DNA of 64,000 nucleotides from Gemmatimonadota bacterium (lineage in GTDB: Bacteria; Gemmatimonadota; Gemmatimonadetes; Gemmatimonadales; GWC2-71-9): contig JADJOM010000001.1 of assembly GCA_016713785.1 (NCBI GenBank), forward strand, positions 434,001 to 498,000, in the 5' to 3' direction. Position numbers and translations under genes: made by a program. This document shows positions 51,371 through 60,228 of the stretch, one piece after another. The notes below the pieces were generated by a model. That model searched no databases. It was not told where the DNA came from and worked only from the letters and a program-made list of their open reading frames with translations. The stretch's first letter is position 1. Each line of letters starts with the position of its first letter.

Positions 51371-51727
51371 TCAGGGGTCGACGTGAATCGTCCCGTCGTT
51401 GCGCAGGTACAGGTACAATCCCACCCCGGCCACGCCGGCCCCGGCGATGGTCACCAGGCTCTCATCGACCAGCAGGCCGGTGACGATCCCGGCGAGCCCG
51501 ACGATCATGAGCACCGACCCCTCGCGCCGCCTGCCGCGCGCCACCATCGGCTCGGCTCCCTGCGTCGCGCCCAGGGGCGCGGGCCCCGCCCGGGCAGGGA
51601 CCACCGCGCCGAGCGCGGCGTAGGTGCCCGCCGTGGGGCGCAGGGATGGGATGGCCTGCGCCTCGACCGCCTGTCCCGTCGCCAACAGTGCTCCCGCGAC
51701 CGTCGCCACTCGCAGCATCCGTCGCAT
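51371..51727 (-). CDS. Small secreted or membrane-anchored hypothetical protein
   Basis: 118 residues, with a signal peptide (1-23) ending AVEAQ and a hydrophobic pair at about 72-108 (LMIVGLAGIVTGLL; LVTIAGAGVAGVGLYLYL). The tail RNDGTIHVDP is exposed. It resembles short Gly-rich transmembrane proteins found beside outer-membrane genes. No family is recognised. Confidence 0.6.
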   Translation of the reverse strand: MRRMLRVATVAGALLATGQAVEAQAIPSLRPTAGTYAALGAVVPARAGPAPLGATQGAEPMVARGRRREGSVLMIVGLAGIVTGLLVDESLVTIAGAGVAGVGLYLYLRNDGTIHVDP

Positions 51728-51972
51728 GGCTCCCCCAGGAACGTGAAGAAGGCGCGAGCCCTCCCCGGAAGGAGAGCGCTCGCGCCTTCGCCCGATGCCG
51801 CGCAGTCGCCGCGGCCCGACAAGGCGGCCCGTTTTGGCACGGGCCCGACTCGGGCCAGCATAGCAGCGCCCGGCGACGGGGACCAGTGACCCCTGTCACC
51901 CGGCGCGGCGGTGTCGCAACGTCAGGCAGGCCGGCCCGACCGGCCCCGCGGGACGGGAAGCCGGGGGGGCGA

Positions 51973-51978
51973 TATATT
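51973..51978 (+). promoter_or_regulatory. -10 box of tRNA-Leu
   Basis: TATATT ends 8 nt before the tRNA 5' end. I see no good -35 at 17 bp. Confidence 0.45.
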
Positions 51979-51986
51979 GATGCCAC

Positions 51987-52068
51987 GCGAGCGTGGCGGA
52001 ACTGGCAGACGCGCAGGACTTAGGATCCTGTGGGGAAACCCGTGTGGGTTCGAGTCCCACCGTTCGCA
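51987..52068 (+). tRNA. tRNA-Leu (anticodon TAG)
   Basis: An 82-nt class II tRNA. The acceptor GCGAGCG pairs with CGTTCGC through one G-T pair, and the discriminator is A. The anticodon loop is CTTAGGA (anticodon TAG), with a long variable arm (TGGGGAAACCCG-type) and T-arm GGGTTCGAGTCCC. CCA is not encoded. Confidence 0.97.
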
Positions 52069-52078
52069 CCTGGCAGCA

Positions 52079-52109
52079 GCGCGGCCACCCGGACTCCGGG
52101 TGGCCGCGC
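52079..52109 (+). terminator. Terminator of tRNA-Leu
   Basis: A perfect 14-bp stem (GCGCGGCCACCCGG and its complement) with a 3-nt loop, starting 11 nt after the tRNA. Confidence 0.75.
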
Positions 52110-52142
52110 GTCGTTCACCCCCCTCGGGGGCACCGCCCCCCG

Positions 52143-52778
52143 TCAGGTGCTGTCCCCGGGGATCGGGTCGGGCCCCGGCCCCCGCCAGAGGAAGGCGTCG
52201 AACCGGGTCGGGACACCACGGCGGACCGGCACACCGCAGAAAGCGTTCGGGCTGAGCGGCGAGCCGGCGGGCGGCTCCACCTCGATGGTGTAGACCCCCG
52301 GGCGCAGGCGGCTGGCCTCGTAGCGACCGGCGGCGTTGCTCCGCACCGTGGCCACCACCACACCGTCGCGGCATGCGGGCGGCGGCGGGGGGGGATTCGT
52401 GTCGGTCGGAATGGTGTCGGTCGGGATGGTGTCCGTCGGGATGGTGTCGGTCGGGATGGTGTCGGTCGGGATGGTGTCCGTCGGGACGCTGTCCAGGAAG
52501 CCCAGCCGGTCCAGCCGAAGCCCGCCGCTCCACAGCATGGTGTCCGGCGGCGTGGAATCCACCGGGAGGTCGCCGACCCGCACCAGCGTCACGGTGGCTC
52601 CCGCCACCGGCACCCGGGTGCTGTCCGGGCCATTGCGGACGGTGAAGACCACGCCGCGCAGTGACGCGGTTCCTGCCCCCCCGCTCCCCTGCACCGCCTG
52701 CGAGGCGGGTCCGACCCCGTCCGTGGTGCAGGCCGCAACGAGGCCCAGCGCCACCAGGAACTTCCCTCCGGTACGCAT
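52143..52778 (-). CDS. Lipoprotein with Pro-Thr-Asp-Thr-Ile repeats and a carboxypeptidase-regulatory-like domain
   Basis: 211 residues. The lipobox is LVAAC (Cys17). A strand-rich segment (about 38-80) with VPVAGATVTLV precedes a run of six pentapeptides of type PTDTI, then a Pro-rich stretch and a second segment (NAAGRYEASRLRPGVYTIEVEPP) typical of the carboxypeptidase-regulatory/CNA-B fold. The repeat is probably an extended spacer. Exposed on the cell surface or in the periplasm; function unknown. It is divergent from the sigma factor gene across two palindromes. Confidence 0.7.
   Translation of the reverse strand: MRTGGKFLVALGLVAACTTDGVGPASQAVQGSGGAGTASLRGVVFTVRNGPDSTRVPVAGATVTLVRVGDLPVDSTPPDTMLWSGGLRLDRLGFLDSVPTDTIPTDTIPTDTIPTDTIPTDTIPTDTNPPPPPPACRDGVVVATVRSNAAGRYEASRLRPGVYTIEVEPPAGSPLSPNAFCGVPVRRGVPTRFDAFLWRGPGPDPIPGDST
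52399..52488. repeat. Six-copy 15-bp tandem repeat
   Basis: Six near-identical units of the form GTGTCSGTCGGGATG, in frame with the lipoprotein gene, so copy-number change by slippage alters only the length of the PTDTI spacer. Confidence 0.9.
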
Positions 52779-52852
52779 GACGGCTCCTGTACGAAACGTG
52801 GAATGAACGTGTGCGACCCGCTCCGGGCGTCGTCCGCCGAAGACACCCGGCT

Positions 52853-52895
52853 GTCACATACGACCTCCTCCTTCCGTCGGGCGTCACATGTGACG
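52853..52895. promoter_or_regulatory. Paired GTCACATGTGAC-type operator candidates
   Basis: A perfect 14-bp palindrome CGTCACATGTGACG (52882-52895) and, 30 bp upstream, the imperfect GTCACATACGAC (52853-52864). They lie between the lipoprotein and the ECF sigma gene. The spacing is about three helical turns. The regulator is unknown. Confidence 0.45.
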
Positions 52896-52923
52896 ACCGG
52901 CGGAGCCGATGGGTCTATCCACG

Positions 52924-53457
52924 ATGAGCGCGTCCGATGCCGACCTGGTGCTGCGGGCCAGACAGGGCGACCTGCGCGCCTATGCGGAGCTGGTCGGGCG
53001 CCACCGTGGCGGCCTGCAACGGTATGCGCATCACCTGCTCGGGAACCACGAGGAGGCGGAGGAGGCGCTTCAGGATGCCTTGCTCCGGGCGCACCGGGCG
53101 CTGGCCCAGTGCGCCCACCCCGACCGCTTCCGGTCGTGGCTGCTGGCCATCCTGATCAACCGGTGCCGGACCCGGCTGGCGCGGCCACGGCCGCTCCCCG
53201 CCGATGGCGAAGACGCGCTCGATCGGGTGGCAGCGGTGGACGATGCCGAGGGCTCCGCGTGGCGCGAGGAGATCGCGCGGGCGCTCGCGGCCCTGCCGGC
53301 CGACCACCGGGAGGCGTTCCTGCTCAAGCATGTCGAGGAGTTCAGCTATGAGGAGATGGCGGCCCTCACCGGCGCCTCCGTGCCCGCCCTCAAGATGCGG
53401 GTGAGCCGGGCCTGCGAACGCCTGCGGCACCTGCTCGCCGGGGCCTACCGTGGCTGA
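52924..53457 (+). CDS. ECF-type RNA polymerase sigma factor
   Basis: 177 residues from ATG 52924; an in-frame ATG at 52909 is also possible. Region 2 runs from ADLVLRARQGDLRAYAELV to HPDRFRSWLLAILINRCR. Region 4 runs from ALAALPADHREAFLLKHVEEFSYEEMAALTG to KMRVSRACERLRHLL. The two are linked by a Pro/Asp-rich spacer. It is the first gene of a four-gene operon and overlaps the next gene by 8 nt, the usual place of an anti-sigma factor. Confidence 0.92.
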   Translation: MSASDADLVLRARQGDLRAYAELVGRHRGGLQRYAHHLLGNHEEAEEALQDALLRAHRALAQCAHPDRFRSWLLAILINRCRTRLARPRPLPADGEDALDRVAAVDDAEGSAWREEIARALAALPADHREAFLLKHVEEFSYEEMAALTGASVPALKMRVSRACERLRHLLAGAYRG

Positions 53458-53905
53458 CGCCGACCTGCTGGTGGCGGTGGTGCGGACACTCCAGGCGCCC
53501 GCGGACCGGGGGGATGCGGGGCTCCACCGCGCGCTGGCGCAGCTGGCGCGCGAGGCGGCTGCCGCGCGGCGGCGCCGGCGCCTGGGCGGACTCGCCGCGG
53601 CGCTGGTCCTCGGGACACTGGGCGTGACCCTGTTCCGGGGCGGGGGGCCCCGCCCGGTGCGGTTCGCGATGGCGGCACCCCAGGCCGCGCAGGTGGCGCT
53701 GATCGGCGACTTCAACGACTGGGATCCGCGCGCCAACCCGCTGCGCCGGCAGGCCGGCGAGTGGTCGGTCACGCTCCGGCTGCCCCCGGGCCGCTATCGC
53801 TACGCCTTCGTGCTCGATGGCCGGCGCTGGGTCGCGGACCCGGAGACCCCGCAGGCCGAGGACGAGTTCGACACCCCGACGTCCGCGATCACCATCAGCC
53901 ACTGA
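53450..53905 (+). CDS. Single-span membrane protein with periplasmic CBM48/glycogen-binding-like domain (candidate anti-sigma)
   Basis: 151 residues from GTG 53450. A short cytoplasmic helical part (1-40) is followed by an Arg cluster, a membrane span (about 45-62) and an E-set domain (about 70-149). The domain carries VALIGDFNDWDPRANPL, LRLPPGRYRYAFVLDG and RRWVADPETP, matching the AMPK-beta/CBM48 glycogen-binding pattern, including the Trp residues of the sugar platform. Position and topology fit an anti-sigma or sensor protein, but the 40-residue cytoplasmic part is shorter than known anti-sigma domains. Ligand unknown. Confidence 0.75.
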   Translation: MADADLLVAVVRTLQAPADRGDAGLHRALAQLAREAAAARRRRRLGGLAAALVLGTLGVTLFRGGGPRPVRFAMAAPQAAQVALIGDFNDWDPRANPLRRQAGEWSVTLRLPPGRYRYAFVLDGRRWVADPETPQAEDEFDTPTSAITISH

Positions 53906-53911
53906 GCCACG

Positions 53912-54529
53912 ATGCGCCGCCCCCGACTTCGGATCCTGCTGGCCCTCGGGCTCGCCACCCTGACCACTGGCGCGAGCCGGCTCGCCGCCCAGGACGCCCG
54001 GCTCGTTGCGCGCCTCCGGCCGGAGATCCGGGTCGCGGTGGATCACCTGGTGGACAGCGCCCGCGCCGCCGGACTGCCCGCGGAACCGCTGGTGCGGAAG
54101 GCACTCGAGGGAGAGAGCAAGGGCGCGGACTCGGGCCGCATCGTCGCCGCGGTCCGCACCCTCGCGCGGCTCCTCGGCGACGCGCGGCGGTCCATCGGAC
54201 CCGGCGCCTCGGAGGCAGACCTCGTGGCGGGGGCTGCCGCGCTGCGCGCCGGGGCGACGTCGGCGCGACTCGCCGCGCTGGCGGCGCTCCGTCCCCGGGA
54301 GTCGCTCACCGTCCCGCTCAGCGTGCTCGCCGACCTGCTCACGGCCGGGGTCGAGCCCGAGCGGGCCTGGAGCAACGTGCGCGACATGGCCTCGCGCGCG
54401 GCGTCCGACGCCGCCTTCCTCGCGCTGCGGGAGCGGCTGGCCGACGAAGTCCACGCGCCACTCCCGCCACCGGCGGAACGCCCGCCCGCCGGGCTGCCCC
54501 GCCCGGCGCCGACCGGTTCGCCCCGATGA
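53912..54529 (+). CDS. Secreted helical hypothetical protein of the ECF operon
   Basis: 205 residues. The signal peptide ends SRLAAQ (about residue 26). The mature part is Ala/Leu/Arg-rich helices (LVARLRPEIRVAVDHLVDSARAAGLPAEPLVRKALEG) and ends in a Pro-rich tail. It begins 6 nt after the CBM48 membrane gene and overlaps the next gene by ATGA, so it is part of the unit. No family recognised. Confidence 0.65.
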   Translation: MRRPRLRILLALGLATLTTGASRLAAQDARLVARLRPEIRVAVDHLVDSARAAGLPAEPLVRKALEGESKGADSGRIVAAVRTLARLLGDARRSIGPGASEADLVAGAAALRAGATSARLAALAALRPRESLTVPLSVLADLLTAGVEPERAWSNVRDMASRAASDAAFLALRERLADEVHAPLPPPAERPPAGLPRPAPTGSPR

Positions 54530-55737
54530 GGCGGGGACCGCTGGTCCTGATGCTCGCCCTGACCGGCGGACGGCCGGCGGCCGCGCAGCTCGCCGGTCGG
54601 GTGGACGTGGGACTGGGAGGCGCCTCGCTGCCGGGACATGGCCAGGTCTCCCACTGGTCCGTGGCCCCCGCACTGCGGCTCGAGGGGATGCGGCTCCGGT
54701 TGGGGCTGTCCGCCGACTACCGGGACTTCGGGCGCCTGGGGCAGGGCGCGACCGGGTCGACCACCGCCTCGTGGTTTCCCACCGGCCCCCGAGCGCTGCG
54801 GCTGGAGCTGGCGGGCGCCCTGCGCGCGCAGGGTGGCCGGGGCCTGGCCGACCGCGCGGCCGGCGAGGCGGGGCCGCGGCTGCACCTGGCCCGGGCCGGG
54901 CGCGGTTTCTGGCTCGGCGGCTTCGCGGGAGCCGACGCCGAGGGCCCGACGTTTCACTGGGAGGCGGCGTGGTGGCGCCGGTGGGGCGCGTTCTCCCTCC
55001 AACTGCTGGGCCGGCAGAGCAGTCAGTCGGTCACGGTGTCCTTGAGCAATCCCATCGACACCCTCACGCCCCTCCCGGACACCCTGCCGCAGCGCCGGAA
55101 GGAAAGCCGGATCCTCACCAGCCTTGGGGGTTGGCTCTCGTGGCAGGGGCGGCGCCTGGAGCTGCGGGCGGCGGGCGGAGTGCGGCTCGGCCTGGTCGAG
55201 CCGGGCCTGATCCCTCCGATCCCGGGGGACGGGACCCGCCTGGGCACGGCCGGGCAGCGGTCCCGCTCCGAGGGCTGGTGGCAGGCGGAGGCGGCGTACT
55301 GGATCACGGACCGGGTGGCCATCGCCAGCACCGTGGGCCGCGAGCCCGGAGACGCCTCCCTGCTGACCCCCGGCGGCGTGTTCCTCCGCATGAGCCTGCG
55401 CGCCGCGCTCGGGCGGCGCCCGAGCGAGGCCGTACCCCTCGTCCCGGTGCGCGGGGCCCTGGTCGTGACGCGAGTGAACGCTCGGACCATCGAGTTCGCC
55501 CTGCCTCTCGACGGGGTCACCCGGGTGGAGCTGATGGGGGACTTCACGGATTGGCGCCCGGTCCAGCTCGAGGCCGACGGCCGCGGGAGCTGGCGGGTGC
55601 GGCTGCCGGTGGAGCCGGGGCTGCACCGGGTGAACGTGCGCTATGACGGGGGGGAGTGGCGGGTGCCCGCGGGCACCCGGGCGGTGCGCGACGAGTTCGG
55701 GGAGCTGTCCGGCGAGCTGGTGATCGGGTCGGGCTAG
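54526..55737 (+). CDS. Predicted outer-membrane beta-protein with C-terminal CBM48-like domain
   Basis: 403 residues from ATG 54526. Signal peptide (1-21) ending RPAAAQ. Residues about 22-310 show alternating strands with aromatic girdles (FWLGGFAGADAEG, AAWWRRWGAFSLQLLG), as in outer-membrane barrels. The end (about 315-400) is a second CBM48-like module: VELMGDFTDWRPVQL, GLHRVNVRYDGGEWRVP and a DEFGELSGELV close, parallel to the membrane protein two genes upstream. Together the operon may sense or bind a glycan at the envelope. Its TAG shares CTAG with the convergent gene. Confidence 0.72.
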   Translation: MRRGPLVLMLALTGGRPAAAQLAGRVDVGLGGASLPGHGQVSHWSVAPALRLEGMRLRLGLSADYRDFGRLGQGATGSTTASWFPTGPRALRLELAGALRAQGGRGLADRAAGEAGPRLHLARAGRGFWLGGFAGADAEGPTFHWEAAWWRRWGAFSLQLLGRQSSQSVTVSLSNPIDTLTPLPDTLPQRRKESRILTSLGGWLSWQGRRLELRAAGGVRLGLVEPGLIPPIPGDGTRLGTAGQRSRSEGWWQAEAAYWITDRVAIASTVGREPGDASLLTPGGVFLRMSLRAALGRRPSEAVPLVPVRGALVVTRVNARTIEFALPLDGVTRVELMGDFTDWRPVQLEADGRGSWRVRLPVEPGLHRVNVRYDGGEWRVPAGTRAVRDEFGELSGELVIGSG

Positions 55738-56159
55738 CCGCCGACCGGGCGGAACTCGCCGGTGGCGGCCACGCGCGTCGCGGCGGTGGTCCGGCGGAGC
55801 ACCGCCAGGCGCACGGCATCCACCACGAGCAGCAGGTCGTCCATCTTGGAGATGAGCGGCACCCCGCGCTGCTCGATCGGCCCGTGGACCCGCGGGTCGC
55901 GGGCGGCACCGGTGAGGAAGACCACGCGGTGCGCCAGCGCCGGGGCGAGCTGCATGAGCCGATCGTAGAAGTCGAGCCCGCTGACCTCCGGCATCAGGAC
56001 ATCGCTGACGACGGCATCGGCCACGCCGCCCTCCGCCACGTAGCGGAGGGCGTCGGTGGCCGAGGCGGCTTCCGCCACGGCGAAGCCGGAGCGCTCGAAA
56101 AACGCCCGCAGGGCACGGCGCATGGATGGCTCATCGTCAACAAGCAGGACGGTCGTCAC
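55734..56159 (-). CDS. Single-domain response regulator (receiver only)
   Basis: 141 residues from GTG 56159, with AAAAGGA upstream. The receiver has Asp8/Asp9, phospho-acceptor Asp53 (VVSDVLMPE), FLTGAARD in the Thr position and Lys in LISKMDD. No output domain follows, only a short tail. It may relay to the GAF/PAS kinase encoded 5 kb away or to a distant kinase. Confidence 0.85.
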   Translation of the reverse strand: MTTVLLVDDEPSMRRALRAFFERSGFAVAEAASATDALRYVAEGGVADAVVSDVLMPEVSGLDFYDRLMQLAPALAHRVVFLTGAARDPRVHGPIEQRGVPLISKMDDLLLVVDAVRLAVLRRTTAATRVAATGEFRPVGG

Positions 56160-56291
56160 AAGTCCTTTTACTGCAATGGTTTAGAAAAGCACTCTTGGCC
56201 AGGTGGCGGGCGTGGCCCGGCGCGGATGTGCGGGCAGGCGCCCTGGCCCGCCATTCCTTCATCCCGAGTATCGGCCGGCGGGACATTTCAT

Positions 56292-56321
56292 TTGACCCCC
56301 GGGGACGGGCATGGGTAGATT
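56292..56321 (+). promoter_or_regulatory. Leaderless-type promoter of tig
   Basis: TTGACC (56292-56297), an 18-bp spacer and TAGATT (56316-56321), then 7 nt to ATG 56329. An upstream in-frame ATG at 56311 lies inside this promoter and is unlikely to be used. Confidence 0.65.
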
Positions 56322-56328
56322 GCCGCCC

Positions 56329-57576
56329 ATGTCGGCCATCTCAATAGTGAAAACCAAGGAAGACGCGGCCTCGAAGTCCCTGCAGATCACGGTGCCGGTG
56401 GACCGGATCCAGCAGGAAGAGACCAAGGCCGTCCGTTACTACTCCAAGCAGGCCCGGCTCCCGGGCTTCCGGCAGGGGAAGGCGCCGGAGGCGGTGGTGC
56501 GGCGCCGGTTCGGCGACGCCATCCGGCAGACCGTGCTGGAGCAGCTGATCCGGGAGAGCTGGGAGGAGGCGCTCAAGAGCGAGACCCTCAAGCCGATCGC
56601 GGAGCCCCACATCCACGACCTCAAGTACGAGGAGGGGCAGCCGCTGGAGTTCGAGTTCCACGTCGAGGTCCGGCCCGACGTGACCCTGGCCAAGGTGGCG
56701 GGGTTCACGGTGCAGCGGACCCGGAAGGCGATCTCGGCGGAGGACGTCGAGGAGAAGCTGCGCGACCTGCAGGAGCGGAAGGCCAACTGGCTGCCACTCG
56801 AGGGACAGAAGCCGGCGCCCGGCCAGATGGTGCGGATCGAGGTGGCCCCGCTTGACGGCGGCACGCCGGGAGAATCGCAGCCCTACAGCATGGTCCTGGG
56901 CGAGGGCCGCGCGATCCCGGACGTCGAGGAGAAGGTGATGCAGCTGCTGCCCGGCGAGACGGTGGACGCCGAGGTGCGCTTCCCGGAGGACTTCCCGGAC
57001 GAGAGCCGCCGGGGCCAGGCCCGGGCGGTGCGGATCACGCTGCACGACGTGAAGCGGCAGGAGCTGCCGGCGCTGGACGACGCCTTTGCGCGCGAGGTGG
57101 GGGACTTCGAGACCCTCGACCTGCTGCGGGCGGCGCTGCGGGCCGACCTGGAGCAGGAGGCGCAGTCGCAGGCGGACGCGGGGCTGCGGCAGGAGCTGCT
57201 GCAGCAGATCTTCGCGGCCAACGACGTGCCGGCGCCGGTGTCGCTGGTGAACCGGCTGATCAAGGGCTACATGGAAGCCTACTCCATCCCGGCCGAGCAG
57301 TTCGAGACGTTCGGGAAGGAATTCCGGCCGGTCGCGGAGCAGCAGGTCCGGCGGGAGCTGGTGCTCGACAGCGTGGTCGAGGCCCAGGGCCTGGCGGCGA
57401 CCGAGGCGGACCTCGACGCGCGGGTCCAGCAGCTGGCCGCGGGCCGGAACCTGCCCGCGGGGCAGCTGTACGCGCAGCTGGAGAAGGCGGGCCGGCTGCG
57501 TGAGCTGGAGCGGTCCCTCACCGAGGAGAAAGCCTTCGGCTGGCTCCTCCAGCAATCCACCGTGGTTGACGCCTGA
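56329..57576 (+). CDS. tig: Trigger factor
   Basis: A 415-residue ribosome-bound chaperone and prolyl isomerase. The ribosome-binding signature GFRQGKAPEAVV is clear. The PPIase region (about 155-235) is diverged (GQMVRIEVAPLDGG). The C-domain helices (LRADLEQEAQSQADAGLRQ) follow. First gene of tig-clpP, continuing to clpX. Confidence 0.95.
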   Translation: MSAISIVKTKEDAASKSLQITVPVDRIQQEETKAVRYYSKQARLPGFRQGKAPEAVVRRRFGDAIRQTVLEQLIRESWEEALKSETLKPIAEPHIHDLKYEEGQPLEFEFHVEVRPDVTLAKVAGFTVQRTRKAISAEDVEEKLRDLQERKANWLPLEGQKPAPGQMVRIEVAPLDGGTPGESQPYSMVLGEGRAIPDVEEKVMQLLPGETVDAEVRFPEDFPDESRRGQARAVRITLHDVKRQELPALDDAFAREVGDFETLDLLRAALRADLEQEAQSQADAGLRQELLQQIFAANDVPAPVSLVNRLIKGYMEAYSIPAEQFETFGKEFRPVAEQQVRRELVLDSVVEAQGLAATEADLDARVQQLAAGRNLPAGQLYAQLEKAGRLRELERSLTEEKAFGWLLQQSTVVDA

Positions 57577-57584
57577 GCGAGCGC

Positions 57585-58193
57585 ATGGCCTCCCTGTATC
57601 CCCCGTATGTGATCGAGCGGTCCAGCCGCGGCGAGCGGTCGTACGACATCTTCTCGCGGCTGCTGATGGACCGGATCGTGTTCCTGGGCGCGCCGATCAA
57701 CGATGATGTGGCGAACATCATCATTGCGCAGCTGCTCTTCCTCGAGGCCGACAACCCCGAGCGGGACATCTACCTCTACATCAACTCGCCGGGCGGGGTG
57801 GTGTCGAGCGGGCTGGCCATCTACGACACCATGCAGTACCTGAAGGCGCCGGTGAACACCATCTGCATGGGGATGGCGGCGTCGATGGGGTCGTTCCTGC
57901 TGGCGGCGGGGGGCAAGGGCAAGCGCAGCGCGCTGCCCCACTCGCGGATCATGATCCACCAGCCCTCGGGCGGGGCGCAGGGCACGGCCTCGGACATCGA
58001 AATCCAGGCCCGGGAGATCCTGTACCTGCGCTCCAAGCTGAATGGGCTGTACAGCCTGCACACCGGCCAGCCGATCGAGACGATCGAGCGGGACATGGAC
58101 CGGGACCGCTTCATGTCGGCCGAGGAGGCGCGGGACTACGGCCTCATCGACAACGTGATCAGCAAGCGCAGCGAGATCCAGCCGGCGAAGTAG
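57585..58193 (+). CDS. clpP: ATP-dependent Clp protease proteolytic subunit
   Basis: A 202-residue serine peptidase forming the ClpP barrel. The catalytic triad is Ser100 (MGMAASMGSF), His125 (MIHQPSGG) and Asp174. It begins 8 nt after tig and works with ClpX encoded downstream. Confidence 0.97.
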   Translation: MASLYPPYVIERSSRGERSYDIFSRLLMDRIVFLGAPINDDVANIIIAQLLFLEADNPERDIYLYINSPGGVVSSGLAIYDTMQYLKAPVNTICMGMAASMGSFLLAAGGKGKRSALPHSRIMIHQPSGGAQGTASDIEIQAREILYLRSKLNGLYSLHTGQPIETIERDMDRDRFMSAEEARDYGLIDNVISKRSEIQPAK

Positions 58194-58200
58194 CCGCACC

Positions 58201-58229
58201 TTGACGGGACCCGGGGGGAGGGGCAGAAT
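58201..58229 (+). promoter_or_regulatory. Promoter of clpX
   Basis: TTGACG (58201-58206), a 17-bp spacer and CAGAAT (58224-58229), 44 nt before the clpX ATG. This gives clpX a promoter separate from tig-clpP. Confidence 0.55.
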
Positions 58230-58273
58230 TCGACCACTCCCCCCGTCACTTGAGACCACCGGCCCGAGGGCGC

Positions 58274-59518
<1,245 letters not shown>

Positions 59519-59589
59519 TCGCCGGCCGGTCCCGGGCGGCGGCCCGGCCGGATGGCCGGCCCCCCGCCCTGGACCGGCCCCCGCCCCCG

Positions 59590-60228
59590 ATGTCCAAGTA
59601 CCCCCTGCTCATCCCCGCGGCCAAAGAGAGCACCGCCCCGCTCGCCCTGCTGCCGGTGATCTTCGTCGGCAGCTACCCCGACGCGACCGTCCAGCTCCAG
59701 CCGCGGCTCCCCGAGATCGCGCTGCTGGGCCGCTCCAACGTGGGCAAGTCGAGCCTCCTCAACGGACTGTTCGGCCGCAAGCTGGCCAAGGTCAGCAACA
59801 CCCCCGGGCGCACCGCGCTCATCAACGTCTTCCAGCTCCCGACCCTCTACCTGCTCGACCTCCCCGGGTACGGCTTTGCGCGGGTGTCGCACAGCGAGCG
59901 CGCCCGCTACCGGAAGCTGGTGCGCGGCCTGGTCGAAAAGCGGAAGACACTGAGCGGCCTGCTCTGGCTGCTCGACATCCGCCATGACCCGAGCGCGGAA
60001 GACCGCGAGTACGGGGACCTGGTCGCCGAGCAGGGCCTGCCGATGCTGGTGGCGGTGACCAAGGCGGACAAGCTGCCGTTCGGGCAGCGGCAGCAGCGGC
60101 TGGTGGCGCTGTGCCGCGCGCTGGCGCTGCCGGAGGAGCAGGTCCAGCTTACCAGCAGCGAGAGCGGCCTCGGGCTCGACGAGCTGGCGCAGAGCCTGCT
60201 CGCGGTGGGCCCCGCCAAGGAGGAGTGA
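59590..60228 (+). CDS. engB: Ribosome-biogenesis GTPase EngB (YihA/YsxC)
   Basis: A 212-residue GTPase for 50S assembly. It has G1 GRSNVGKS (residues 47-54), the G2 threonine in NTPGRTALIN, G3 DLPGYG and G4 TKADK. The N-tail of about 38 residues is a little longer than usual. The order clpX-(lon)-engB is common; lon is absent here. The stop shares a base with the next ATG (TGATG). Confidence 0.95.
   Translation: MSKYPLLIPAAKESTAPLALLPVIFVGSYPDATVQLQPRLPEIALLGRSNVGKSSLLNGLFGRKLAKVSNTPGRTALINVFQLPTLYLLDLPGYGFARVSHSERARYRKLVRGLVEKRKTLSGLLWLLDIRHDPSAEDREYGDLVAEQGLPMLVAVTKADKLPFGQRQQRLVALCRALALPEEQVQLTSSESGLGLDELAQSLLAVGPAKEE

Noticed and set aside
56311..56328. Upstream ATG of tig
   Set aside because: It falls between the -35 and -10 boxes of the predicted promoter; family N-terminus begins at 56329.
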